This document shows, in pieces, positions 1-10,520 of a DNA stretch of 64,000 nt. Under the pieces are notes generated by a model, which saw nothing but the letters and a program-made list of their open reading frames with translations, did no database searches and was not told where the DNA came from. The DNA is from Aplectana chamaeleonis (Eukaryota > Nematoda > Chromadorea > Rhabditida > Cosmocercidae). Each line of letters opens with the position of its first letter. Within the stretch, counting starts at the first letter, position 1. Position numbers and translations under genes: made by a program. The DNA lies in the NCBI GenBank assembly GCA_029168955.1, contig JAPDOI010000272.1, forward strand, positions 806,001 through 870,000. Direction: 5' to 3'.

Positions 1-81
1 CTCTGCAACCCCATTTTGGAGTCGAACTCGAATTCATCGTGATAACTGCTTTTAAATACCAGAAGTCCTTGAATTACTCAC

Positions 82-362
82 AGACGCTCATACAACCGCA
101 CTTCGGCAGTGACTGGACGCGATACCCAATGAACGAATGCCTTTGGTTTGTTCTCTTCGGTCAATGCAGACGCGCGAACTACCAATTCACCGACGTTTCC
201 TGATGAGTCCTGAAAATCCATTGTAGCATTTGAATAACACGTTGTACAAACTCCTGTGAACTCTACCCGGATTTCTTCTTTAACACTAAGGACGACGCCG
301 ATGTACTTGAGGCCAACAGGCTGGCTCATGGTGAGACGTCGGAAACTCTTGCCACCTTGATC
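82..362 (-). CDS. QARS1: Glutaminyl-tRNA synthetase, internal exon (anticodon-binding domain)
   Basis: The exon encodes part of cytosolic glutaminyl-tRNA synthetase, which charges tRNA-Gln with glutamine using ATP. Reading from 362 downwards the frame is open for 93 codons and contains family hallmarks of the eukaryotic enzyme's C-terminal anticodon-binding beta-barrels: a FRRL..SQPVGL segment, then KPKAFVHWVS and EVRLYERL near the end. The start is a splice acceptor, not an ATG: the bases before 362 read ATCTTTTCAG, near the nematode consensus. The donor after 82 is GTGAGTAA, leaving phase 2 (CT|N, completing the Leu of YERL). The final exon(s) would lie off the left edge. Exons for the catalytic core, which should be at higher coordinates, were not recognised in the window. 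Identification is from memory of the family; I am confident of it, but not that the locus is an intact gene. Confidence 0.9.
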
Positions 363-1676
363 CTGAAAAGATAAAACCGGTCTGTAACGATCAGATTAGT
401 TCGAAAAAAAAAATCGAACTTGATGAGATTTGCCGCAGCAGACAGAGCTCCAACTGAGACACCATTTATCAAAAGCCCGACGGAGGGCTGTCCAATGTGA
501 ACGGCCAAGGATCCCGTCAAAAGAAAATGGTCACGTAAGCACGGCGGTAGGGACTTCTGTTCACAGGTACTCTTGCTATACGTACATACATGAAGTATTG
601 ACCAATTTCCCAAATTGGACAGAATTAGGAGAAACGGTAGCATCTGAATTTATTGACAAACTCAGCTATGGTATATGAAGTTCACACCCAAAGGAACAAG
701 TTAAGGATGATAGTTGTAGAATTGCGAAAAAAAATGTCGAACAAACTAAAATCGAATTTTTTTTCGTTCGAAATCATTTCGAACGAACGAAAAATGAAAA
801 CATTTCGTTTGAAAAAATTTCGAACGAACGAAAATCTAAAAATTTTCGTTCGAAAAAATTTCGAACGAACGAAATTTGAAAAGAATTCGTTCGACGAAAT
901 TACGAACGAACGAAAACGAACGAAAACAATTTCGAAAAATCTTTCGAAAATTTCGTTCGTGTACAACTATATTAAGGATACGTGAAGATGAAAACTATGT
1001 ACGTATAAACATTAGAAATGATAAAATAACTACCAAACCATACAGCAAAATTGGACTTTTCAATTTTCGGGGTTTATAAATTGCTTCATTAGGGATCTTA
1101 AATGACTTATCAACCTGAAAGAGCGACAATTTATACAAACAATTCGGAATTTCGAGAACTCGTCCTTTATAGGGTGATTATGGGAATATGTAGAACCAAA
1201 ATATCTGCTTAGTAAAAATCTCATCTTCCCAAACAATTTAACCGTTTCGAAATGCATTAGCAAGCACAATCTAGGACAGGAACTTGAACAACTTGAACAC
1301 AATAAAAAGAAAGCTCATCTACTTGTGTTAGTTTTCATTCGCTACCTCCTGACCCTGCAAATAGGCGAAAATAATTCGGCTCTGGTTAAATTCAGGTGAG
1401 CTCCTGTTTTGGATTACCACGGTAAGGAGCGGTCGCTTTCTCGTCAGAACCTCCTTATCACTAGTTATATTTCACCGAGACCCACCGCTCCGCTGCTGGT
1501 GATAATCGAAATCGACAGCTCACTAGATTTTCCATACTTATGCCAAACTCTTTTGTGTTCTTTTTGACCTCAGAATGCTACAAACAGCTCCTCGTAAACC
1601 AATTAGAACCACACCCCTAACCCAACTGCAGAGCCTCAGAAAAATTCAGCTCAACTTGTTCTATACTTTAAACAAT
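363..1676. other. No further recognisable gene; non-coding
   Basis: No family match was found on either strand beside the synthetase exon. Short open frames around 430-678 and 1060-1302 show no motif and no convincing splice sites. The only structured part is the TTCGAA-rich tract listed separately. If the synthetase gene is intact, this stretch would be intron. Confidence 0.4.
720..966. repeat. Low-complexity palindromic TTCGTTCGAA tract
   Basis: About 245 bp made almost only of variants of TTCGTTCGAA, AAAATTTCG and GAACGAACG. The core is self-complementary, so both strands look alike and both are open for 80-110 codons with Phe/Arg/Asn/Glu-rich translations. That is a composition artefact rather than coding. 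The tract could form many alternative small hairpins. Confidence 0.8.
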
Positions 1677-2326
1677 GGGCTGTAGTAAACCCCCTCAAAA
1701 TGAAGTTAAGATGATCTTAAACGATCGTATGAAGAAATGTTGGAATGATCTGTAAGATTATTTTGGTGATATGGTGAAGGATATGAATCTCATCTGTAAG
1801 CGCATCATTCAGATGATGAACATTTTTAAGATGATGCTAATTTCATCAGGTTAGCTGAACTTCTACAGATCATCTGGACAGAGAAAAGCGAGAGAGCACG
1901 CACTCCCGCAGAAGCTCGTCTTATCTTTAAGAGTAACCCCGGAGCGCCTCTTATTCTTCAGATGAAATACCAGTTATCATTATCAGCTATCACAAAACAA
2001 CAAACATCTCATTTCATTCATTGAGAAAGAAAGCATCGAGTTGGTCGATGAGAGAATGACCACATACAGAATGAGGGCCGGTTTTTCTTATTCTCACAGG
2101 TATGATCATGTCTTATCGTATCATGAATATTCGAGGACGACCGCTTTAGGGCTAATGACCGCTAATGAAATGAATACGGGCCTAAGATCAGCGACCAGTT
2201 GTGACTGATAGCGATAATTATGAATCAATACGGAATTAAGATAATCTGAAACTTGTCTGGAAGAATATCGGACCATCTTATCGGAATAATATCAGATCAT
2301 CTGATAGGGGTGGTTTACTACAGCCC
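1677..2326. mobile_element. 650-bp non-autonomous TIR DNA element
   Basis: The left end starts GGGCTGTAGTAAACC and the right end is its inverse (GGTTTACTACAGCCC), continuing as an imperfect inverted repeat. The flanks are AAT on both sides (1674-1676 and 2327-2329), a 3-bp target duplication compatible with the PIF/Harbinger superfamily. The interior holds many GATGATC/GATCATC-like short repeats and no transposase frame, so it is MITE-like. The superfamily assignment is an inference from TSD length only. Confidence 0.75.
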
Positions 2327-2586
2327 AATGCTTCTTGCCCTCTGTAATCTATAAGGTCGAGAAGCGGAACACCATCCCCTACGATAAGTTTTATTGAAGT
2401 TTTATTATTTAAAATAAGAGGTCCGGCTCTTTTTAAAAAGCTGCTGAGTGGTATAAGGCAAGTCGAAAAACCCTGATTGCAACAATCAATATTAACCGCT
2501 GAATTTACACGTTATGTCAACAATATTAGAAAACCCACAAAATTTAACGAAGCATCCTCAAAACCGAAACATTAAGCCACCGCCTT

Positions 2587-2925
2587 GGCTCTATACTAGA
2601 CGGGTGAGGGGAGACCAAGATTTACTCATAGAAATGAAGCAAAACTCTGATGAAATATGCTTGATACTGCTATCAGTCGTTGTTGTTATGGAAACAGTAT
2701 AGAATTCTTGAAAGTTTAGGTTCCTGGCAAAAGTAAAGATTTGGCATGGCCATTTTTTTTTGAAAAATTATAAATATACTCAGTTAAAAGGGGAAGGTAA
2801 AGAAAAATGAAAAAAGTTTTGAAATATTCCTGAGAGCGATTTGGCGTAGAATAATTTGGTTTTTGGGCAATGTAGTGAAATAGTTGAAAGTATGATTTGG
2901 CAGTCGAGTTTGAACCAACTATTGA
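2587..2925 (+). mobile_element. Diverged copy of the GGGACTATC-family TIR element (left part)
   Basis: It begins with a degenerate terminal repeat (GGCTCTATACTAGACGGG) related to the GGGACTATC ends of the MITEs at 4.7, 5.2 and 6.3 kb. It shares their CTATCARTCRTTGTTGTTRWGG interior in outline. The same sequence occurs in reverse orientation at 9010-9305, continuing past the MITE core through a segment containing TTTGGCATGGCCATTTTT. Both long copies stop matching at the edge of an unrelated foldback. No coding capacity was recognised. Confidence 0.6.
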
Positions 2926-3433
2926 TTCTGTAAAAAAGGGGTCTCCCAAGCAAAAGTGGTTTGGTTCGCGTTACAAACGTTTCAACAAAAAGGGAACAAT
3001 AGGGAAGTGGAATGAGGAGAGTGTACAAAAAATGAACAATATCCTCTAAAAACTCTTTTCTTTTTCGAAACTTCCAAACAGCGGAAACAAACCGTTGTGG
3101 TTCTCTATGAGGAAGCGCTTTTGGCTCCATAAAGGACTTTGATTATGTGAGTGCCGATAAAATATGTATATATGCATGTGAACCTAATAGCTATCATTAA
3201 AAGGGGAGATGATGTTAAATTGTTTTAGGGAACCAGTCAATTCTTCCTCGTAAAATACCACAACGGTTTGTTTCCGCTGTTTGGAAGTTTCGAAAAAGAA
3301 AAGAGTTCTTGGAGGATATTGTTCATTTTTCGTAGACTCTCCTCATTCCGCTTTCCTATTGTTCCCTTTTTGTTGAAGCATTTGTAACGCTAACCAAACC
3401 ACTTCTGCTTGGGAGACCCCTTTTTTACAGAAT
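2925..3433. mobile_element. Foldback element with 176-bp arms
   Basis: The left arm 2925-3100 (starts ATTCTGTAAAAAAGGGG, ends ACAAACCGTTGTGG) is repeated as its reverse complement at 3258-3433 with only scattered mismatches. A 157-bp unique spacer (3101-3257) separates them. Open frames of 77-116 codons on the minus strand follow from the arm sequence and show no protein motif. It sits at the end of the GGGACTATC-family copy. Confidence 0.85.
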
Positions 3434-4400
3434 TGTTCACTTTTTCTTGATACTACGCTGTAATATCCCATGCAAGAATTTCGAACAAAGACCTCTTCAT
3501 CTCCCCGTTAGATCAGTCCTCTTTCTGTGATCACAAGAATCAATGACCCAACCTGTTATAAAACTATCTCAGAGAAATCACCCGATGTGGCTTGCGCGAC
3601 CGATGTTCACATGATATAAGCTAATAAATGAGTGATATACATGATATCGTTTTACATAATTCATTCATGTTGATCGCGTCAGCCACAGCTGGCTACACCG
3701 GGTGTTATTTGCAACCTTCATGTTTTTCATTCGTATCGAACGGGTCGGCCACGGTGATTCTCTCAACCAACTCTGACAGGAGCCTTAGGCCCCGGTGATA
3801 GTTGGTCGCTCAGACGTAGCCAGCCCGGTCGATAATCATGAAAGCCTGCTGGCCTACAGCCGGATGCAGAATCTGCCCGCAGTTCTTCGCTTGCGAATGA
3901 AACTACATAACTCAAAACCTGCACAGTCAGAAACTACCTTCCATTCCATTTGGACACTTTCACATTAGTGGAACAAAGCAGTTTTCCACACTCATTATTT
4001 CGTTTCCTCCGCCCCATTCCTTCGCAGAACAGCCGCTTCGATTCCATGAATTTGATATGAAAAAGCTCTGCTGAGCTGCGAATGGAGATAGCTCTAACAA
4101 TTTGTTCTTGAACTTAGATGCTGATAAGCAAGTACCATTTATTGCAGAAAAAAACAGTAGGCTGGTGAAGAAGAATGAGCGAGCACTCAAAATGGGGTTG
4201 GGTGAATAGATTAAGCGCGTTACGAAACAGAAGAGCAGCCTGGCGACATGACCTACATAATATCTCAAGCTTTCTGCACGCTATGTCATCAGCACACTTT
4301 TAAAAAAGTTTTTCAAGGTGTTCTCGGACTCCTTCGCAAATTCCGATGCATCCAGCACACTATCTCAGACGGCTAGCGCAAAGCTCAAAACTCTTGCTCA
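3434..4400. other. No recognisable gene
   Basis: No tandem repeat, inverted repeat or conserved protein signal was seen. A minus-strand open frame at 3960-4268 (102 codons) has no recognisable domain and no obvious splice signals. I regard it as chance. Confidence 0.35.
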
Positions 4401-4409
4401 TTCTTTTGG

Positions 4410-4535
4410 GTAACCTGCACAAATTTCCGGATGACCAGTGACGGGTCCGGGACTCCTAATCACTCTACGGGGTGTCCTGCACAATTTCTCGGATGACCAG
4501 CAATGGGTCCCGAGCACCCGCCCACTCTCCGGGTT
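4410..4535 (+). repeat. Two diverged ~62-bp units leading into the 42-bp array
   Basis: Two related segments (around 4412 and 4474) share CCTGCACAA, a following TTTC.CGGATGACCAG and a GGGTCC box. They run directly into the first true 42-bp unit at about 4535. They may be decayed edge units or a separate short duplication. Confidence 0.5.
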
Positions 4536-4705
4536 TCCACGACGTCCCGATGACGTCAGCAGAAGCTCGAACCACTTTTCACGACGTCCCGATGACGTCT
4601 TCAGAAGCCCGAAGCACTTTTCACGACGTCCCGATGACGTCATCAGAAGCCCGAAGCACTTTTCACGACGCCCCGCTGACTTCATCAGAAGCCCGAAGCA
4701 CTTTT

Positions 4706-4911
4706 GGGACTATCATAGACGGGGAGGGGGGCACCCACGATTCGCTCGTGAAAATGAATGGAAAACCTGACAAAAGATGTTCGATGCTGCTATCAATCAT
4801 TGTTGTTGATGAAGTTCTGTAGAAATACTTCGATTGATAGCGTTACAGATCGGTCGTTCATTCTATTTCTGACTTTAATCTTGAGTGCCCCCCCCCGTCT
4901 AGGATAGTCCC
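4706..4911 (+). mobile_element. GGGACTATC-family MITE, copy 1 (8-bp TSD)
   Basis: A 206-bp element begins GGGACTATCATAGACGGGG and ends with the imperfect inverse CCCGTCTAGGATAGTCCC. It interrupts a 42-bp unit exactly, and GCACTTTT is duplicated on both sides (4698-4705 and 4912-4919). An 8-bp TSD points to a hAT-like or P-like transposase, but the ends are not a classic hAT CA...TG. No coding capacity. Confidence 0.85.
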
Positions 4912-5171
4912 GCACTTTTCAAGACGTCCCGATGGCGTAATCAGCAGCCCGAAGCACTTTTCACGACGCCCCGCTGACGTCATCAGAAGCCCGAAGCACT
5001 TTTGACGATGTCGTGATGACGTCCTCAGGAGCCCGAAGCTTTTTTCACGACGTCCCGATGACGTCTTCAGAAGCCCGAAGCACTTTTCACGACGTCCCGA
5101 TGACGTCATCAGAGACCCGAAGAACTTTTCACGACGCCCCGCTGGCGTCATCAGAAGCCCGAAGCACTTTT

Positions 5172-5378
5172 GGGACTATCATAGACGGGGAGGGGGGCAC
5201 CCACGATTCGCTCGTGAAAATGAATGGAAAACCTGACAAAAGATGTTCGATGCTGCTATCAATCATTGTTGTTGATGAAGTTCTGTAGAAATACTTCGAT
5301 TGATAGCGTTACAGATCGGTCGTTCATTCTATTTCTGACTTTAATCTTGAGTGCCCCCCCCCCGTCTAGGATAGTCCC
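5172..5378 (+). mobile_element. GGGACTATC-family MITE, copy 2 (8-bp TSD)
   Basis: Nearly identical to the copy at 4706-4911, with the same orientation and the same flanking octamer GCACTTTT (5164-5171 and 5379-5386). Identical placement in the unit argues for amplification together with the array rather than independent insertion. Confidence 0.85.
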
Positions 5379-6301
5379 GCACTTTTCAAGACGTCCCGAT
5401 GGCGTAATCAGCAGCCCGAAGCACTTGTGACGACGTTCCGATGACGTCATCAGAAGCCCGAAGCACTTTTCACGACGTCCCAATGACGTCATCAGAAACG
5501 CGAAGCACTTCTGACGATGTCGTGATGACGTCCTCAGGAGCCCGAAGCACTTTTGACGACGTCCCTGATGACGTCATCAGAGCCCGAAGCAATTTTCACG
5601 TCCCATTGACGTCATCAGAATCCCGAAGCACTTTTCACGACGTCCCGATGACGTCATCAGAAGCCCGAAGCCTTTTTCACGACGTCCCAATGACGTCATC
5701 AGAAGCCCGAAGCACTTCTGACGATGTCGTGATGACGTCCTCAGGAGCCCGAAGCACTTCTCACGGCGTCCCGATGGCGTCATCAGAAGCCCGAAGCACG
5801 TTTGACCACGTCCCGATGACGTCATCAGAAGCCCGGAAGCACTTTTCGCAATGTCCAGATGACGTTATCAGAAACCCGAAGCATTTTTCACGATCTCCCG
5901 ATGACGTCATCAAGAGCCCGAAGCACTTTTCACGATGTCCCGATGACGTCATGAGGAGTCCGAAGCACTTTTCACGACGTTCCGATGACGTCATCAGAAG
6001 CCCGAAGCACTTTTCAGGACGTCCCAATGACGTCATCAGAAGCCCAAGCACTTTTCAATACGTCACGATGACGTCATCAGAGCCCGAAGCACTTTTCACG
6101 ACGCCCCGCTGACGTCATCAGAAGCCCGAAGCACTTTTGACGATGTCGTGATGACGTCCTCAGGAGCCCGAAGCTTTTTCACGACGTCCCGATGACGTCT
6201 TCAGAAGCCCGAAGCACTTTTCACGACGTCCCGATGACGTCATCAGAGACCCGAAGAACTTTTCACGACGCCCCGCTGGCGTCATCAAGCCAAGCACTTT
6301 T

Positions 6302-6506
6302 GGGACTATCATAGACGGGAGGGGGCACCCACGATTCGCTCGTGAAAATGAATGGAAAACCTGACAAAAGATGTTCGATGCTGCTATCAATCATTGTTGT
6401 TGATGAAGTTCTGTAGAAATACTTCGATTGATAGCGTTACAGATCGGTCGTTCATTCTATTTCTGACTTTAATCTTGAGTGCCCCCCCCCCGTCTAGGAT
6501 AGTCCC
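6302..6506 (+). mobile_element. GGGACTATC-family MITE, copy 3 (8-bp TSD)
   Basis: A third co-amplified copy, 205 bp, with GCACTTTT on both sides (6294-6301 and 6507-6514). It lies 1130 bp after copy 2. The units before it carry small deletions (for example ATCAAGCCAAGCAC in place of ATCAGAAGCCCGAAGCAC). Confidence 0.85.
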
Positions 6507-8175
6507 GCACTTTTCAAGACGTCCCGATGGCGTAATCAGCAGCCCGAAGCACTTGTGACGACGTTCCGATGACGTCATCAGAAGCCCGAAGCACTTTTCA
6601 CGACGTCCCAATGACGTCATCAGAAACGCGAAGCACTTCTGACGATGTCGTGATGACGTCCTCAGGAGCCCGAAGCACTTTTGACGACGTCCTGATGACG
6701 TCATCAGGAGCCCGAAGCAATTTTCACGTCCCATTGACGTCATCAGAATCCCGAAGCACTTTTCACGACGTCCCGATGACGTCATCAGAAGCCCGAAGCC
6801 TTTTTCACGACGTCCCAATGACGTCATCAGAAGCCCGAAGCACTTCTGACGATGTCGTGATGACGTCCTCAGGAGCCCGAAGCACTTCTCACGACGTCCC
6901 GATGACGTCATCAGAAGCCCGAAGCACTTTTGACGACGTCCCGATGACGTCATCAGAAGCCCGAAGCACTTTTCGCAATGTCCAGATGACGTTATCAGAA
7001 ACCCGAAGCATTTTTCACGATCTCCCGATGACGTCATCAAGAGCCCGAAGCACTTTTCACGATGTCCCGATGACGTCATGAGGAGTCCGAAGCACTTTTC
7101 ACGACGTTCCGATGACGTCATCAGAAGCCCGAAGCACTTTTCAGGACGTCCCAATGACGTCATCAGAAGCCCGAAGCACTTTTCAATACGTCACGATGAC
7201 GTCATCAGGAGCCCGAAGCACTTCTGACGACGTCACGATGACGTCATCAGAATCCCGAAGCATTTCTCACGATCTCCCGATGACGTCATCGAGAGCCCGA
7301 AGCACTTTTCACGATGTCCCGATGACGTCATGAGGAGCCCGAAGCACTTTTCACGACGTCCCGATGACGTCATCAGAAGCCCGAAGCCTTTTTCACGACG
7401 TCCCAATGACGTCATCAGAAGCCCGAAGCACTTCTGACGATGTCGTGATGACGTCCTCAGGAGCCCGAAGCACTTCTCACGACGTCCCGATGACGTCATC
7501 AGAAGCCCGAAGCACTTTTGACGACGTCCCGATGACGTCATCAGAAGCCCGAAGCACTTTTCGCAATGTCCAGATGACGTCATCAGAAACCCGAAGCATT
7601 TCTCACGATCTCCCGATGACGTCATCAAGAGCCCGAAGCACTTTTCACGATGTCCCGATGACGTCATGAGGAGCCCGAAGCACTTTTCACGACGTCCCGA
7701 TGACGTCATCAGAAGCCCGAAGCACGTTTCACGACGTCCCAATGACGTCAACAGAAGCCTGAAGCATTTTCACGACGTCACGATGACGTCATCAGGAGCC
7801 CGAAGCACTTCTGACGACGTCACGATGACGTCATCAGGAGCCCGAAGCACTTTTCACGACGTCACGATGACGTCATCAGAAGCCCGAAGCACTTTTGACG
7901 ACGTCCCGATGACGTCATCAGAAGCCCGAAGCACTTCTGACGATGTCGTGATGACGTCCTCAGGAGCCCGAAGCACTTTTCGCGATGTCGTGATGACGTC
8001 ATCAGAAGCCCGAAGCACTTTTCATGACGTCCCGATGATGCCATCAGAATCCCCACTCACCTACAAATCGATCACTTACCACCCTACGCACCCCCTACCA
8101 ACTTACCTGTCTGCCAAGTTGATTGCCTTCGACCATTGGCAGTGGCTATTAGCAGTGAGAACTGAAAAGCGTGAC

Positions 8176-8224
8176 GGCCTACGGCCCACGGCCTACGGCC
8201 TACGGCTCACGGCCTACGGCGCAC
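8176..8224 (+). repeat. 7-bp tandem repeat GGCCTAC x7
   Basis: Seven consecutive heptamers of the type GGCCTAC (variants GGCCCAC, GGCTCAC, GGCGCAC). A short minisatellite with no apparent coding role. Confidence 0.85.
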
Positions 8225-8425
8225 ACCATGAAATTTTCTTAAGCTTTCGGGCTCACAACTTTGTTATTTGTGCACCGATTTTGTTGAAATTCGGACAGCA
8301 GGTGTATTCTGGACCCCTTCGCTTATATCCAGAAGGAAATCTTCAGAAATTTAGTTTCAAAGATTCTATAAACTATTTTATAAAAATCAAAGTGATCACA
8401 AGGCCTAGGCAAAACCAAACCTCTC

Positions 8426-8448
8426 CAGCCGCTTCGCGGCTGGAGCGA
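8426..8448. repeat. Small perfect hairpin with TTC loop
   Basis: CTCCAGCCGC and GCGGCTGGAG form a 10-bp stem around a TTC loop, followed by CGATAAGGG. A similar stem (GGTGCGCGC, TTC, GCGCGCACC) followed by ACAATAAGGG occurs at 62963-62992, suggesting a small dispersed element. No poly-T tract follows, and this is eukaryotic DNA, so it is not called a terminator. Confidence 0.6.
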
Positions 8449-8468
8449 TAAGGGTTGTGCAAAACGAG

Positions 8469-8988
8469 AGATCGCATTGCACGAGCTTATCCGTAGACTA
8501 TATCAAAGCAAAATCACGCGTGATATGGAACAAATAGTTGGTTTTACTTCACTTAATACGTGAAGAGAGCGGCATTCCAAGGGTCGTATTCGCCATCAAC
8601 CCGCCGGGGGTTCGAAGGGTAAATGAGGTGAAATTTCAGTACAAAGTGCGCGCTCCACGGCCACCTCTCGCCTCCCTTGGCTTCCCTCGCGACAGCCGGA
8701 ATTTTTAGAATCGCATAGCTGAAGAATGACCGCTTCGCGATGAAATCTTTATCTTTTCGCAGTGATATCGATACGTAACACAGTTTGCATTTCCATCTTA
8801 CATGGTGTAAGATGGGTTGATCTGCTCCTCTGCCGCGTGCGGTATCATCCCTTCCGCTTCCCTTCGATTTCCCTCGGCGGGTGGTTGGCGAATACGACCC
8901 CAGCGCCCGAACGAGCTTTTACTGCTTGCCTTATCACGCGTGATTTTGCTTCGATGTGTTCTACGGATAAGCTCATACAATGCGATCT
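8469..8988. mobile_element. Foldback element, ~150-bp diverged arms
   Basis: The left arm starting AGATCGCATTGCACGAGCTT (8469) is matched in reverse at the right end (AAGCTCATACAATGCGATCT, ending 8988). Further inside, GGTCGTATTCGCCA (about 8581) matches TGGCGAATACGACC (about 8885). The arms are roughly 80-85% identical by eye. The centre (about 8630-8840) is unique. Open frames on both strands reflect the inverted structure. Confidence 0.75.
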
Positions 8989-9009
8989 ATCGCTCTGCAC
9001 TGCTCTTGT

Positions 9010-9305
9010 CAATAGTTGGTTAGAACACGACTGCCAAATTATACTTTCAACTATTTCACTACATTTCCCAAAAGTCAAATCATTCTACGCCATACCGTTC
9101 TCAGAAATATTTCAAAACTTTTTTCTTTAAATTCCCCTCTTACCTAAGTATATTTCTAATTTCTCGAAAAAATGGCCATGCCAAATCTTTACTTTTGCCA
9201 AAAACCTAATCTCTCAGGAATACTTCGATAGATAACTTTTCAGTCGGTGGTTTATTTGATTTCTCTCTTGAATCCTGAGTGCCCCCCCCCGTCTACGATA
9301 GTGCC
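9010..9305 (-). mobile_element. GGGACTATC-family long copy, inverted relative to 2587-2925
   Basis: The reverse complement begins GGCACTATCGTAGACGGGG (from 9305), then a C-rich/G-rich tract and CACTCAGGATTC, and continues through the TTGGCATGGCCATTTTT segment to AACCAACTATTG (9010). This is the same order as at 2587-2925. Its internal end abuts the foldback at 8469-8988. Confidence 0.65.
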
Positions 9306-10520
9306 ACCACCTTTTTTCGTGGAAAAAAAAACGACGAAGCCGGTGGCCGAATACCAAATGGTCTTTCCCGTTCAGTCAATATATGGGTTTAGTAAACGAG
9401 AAAAATCCTCAATTCGTATCAGAAGAAGCACGCACTTCACCCGAAGAATGATCAAAGAATTGAAGCAATCTAACTTTTAAATTCACTAAAACCAGCAGAC
9501 ACGCTCGAAAAAGTTGCTGAGATAACTATGGCCCCTAGTAGATCGCTCGCGCCGTTGGAAACGTCAAAAGCTAGTCAAAACTACCAAATTTGAGCAATGC
9601 AATTCGAAAAATTTCGTCAACCCCGCCCCAAATACAAACTCGTTCAGATTTATTCTTCGAATACGGTCACTCCGGCTGATTTTTGATGCTTCCAATGAGG
9701 TGAGCGTTCTAGTATAGGCTGTGAGAGTCTATCGGCTTCCCGTCCCAACCGCTTTGCCGCTAATATTCACTGCTTCAGCCGCGCGCAGTGAAACTCGTCC
9801 ATTTTCACCCGATAACAAAAACAACCTTTATTCCTCTACTTGCATACAATTTTCTTTGATTTTTTCGTTGGTTCCCAATAATACCTGCTCCAAACCTTCG
9901 ATTTATGTCATAAAATCGATACCACTTTGAGCGTGTCTGCTGTCTTCAATCCGAGAGAAGGAGATATCGCTAACTATAAGAGAAATCCTAGGTTCACCAC
10001 TCACAGCTTGCAAAGGATACCTCTCGGAACTCCTCAGATAATTCATGCGTAGTGCCCAAAATAACACCATAGTCCCAAAAACACACGTAGACAAAACAAA
10101 TCGTAGACGAAAACGTTTAAGAGCGCACTCCAAGAAAATGATAGGTTTTCGACAATTACAGACAATTTATGGGTCATAAGCGCACTCTGAGAGTGTTTTC
10201 CTTATTGAAGGCGTCATAAAGTAAAATTGAACAGTTCAGGGCAAGTCATGGCAACACAAATGATCGGGGGCGAGTACACAACAGAAGTATATCCCAACTG
10301 ATTGTGAGAAATCTAGCCTGGAATTGAATCTGGAACACAAAATCTTCAGCAACGTCCCCTCGAATAGTTTCGCGTTCTGAGATTTCAGACATCATCTTCT
10401 ACTGTACATCCCGCTTTCCATTATATTGAAGATGTAACCTAATTTGAGTGTTAAACGTGTCCGGGATCTCGATCATGAATGCCTCTTAATAATAAATGCA
10501 TCTTATGTAAAATGCATGCT
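9306..10520. other. No recognisable gene or repeat
   Basis: AT-moderate unique sequence. Short open frames (for example plus 9247-9480 and minus 9903-10133) carry no motif, and no clear exon with consensus splice sites was identified. Confidence 0.35.

Larger units (their letters stand above)
4535..8052 (+). repeat. 42-bp tandem satellite with a CRE palindrome per unit
   Basis: About 70 units of 42 bp. Each unit is built from CACGACGTCCCGATGACGTC, then ATCAGAAGCCCGAAGCACTT and TT. Most carry the perfect bZIP/CRE octamer TGACGTCA plus a second GACGTC. Because 42 is divisible by 3, several frames stay open with 14-residue periodicity (plus strand MTSSEARSTFHDVP, minus strand MTSSGRREKCFGLL). 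These are not evidence of a gene: units with 1-bp indels break every frame. Sub-blocks recur, with the block after the MITE at 5172-5378 reappearing after the MITE at 6302-6506, so there is a higher-order period near 1.13 kb. The last units decay at about 8050. Confidence 0.95.

Noticed and set aside
8426..8448. Bacterial-type rho-independent terminator
   Set aside because: No T-tract follows and the window is clearly eukaryotic.
5441..8451. Long MTSSEARSTFHDVP / MTSSGRREKCFGLL repeat frames
   Set aside because: The same 42-bp effect; frames on both strands are open and end at arbitrary points in the array.
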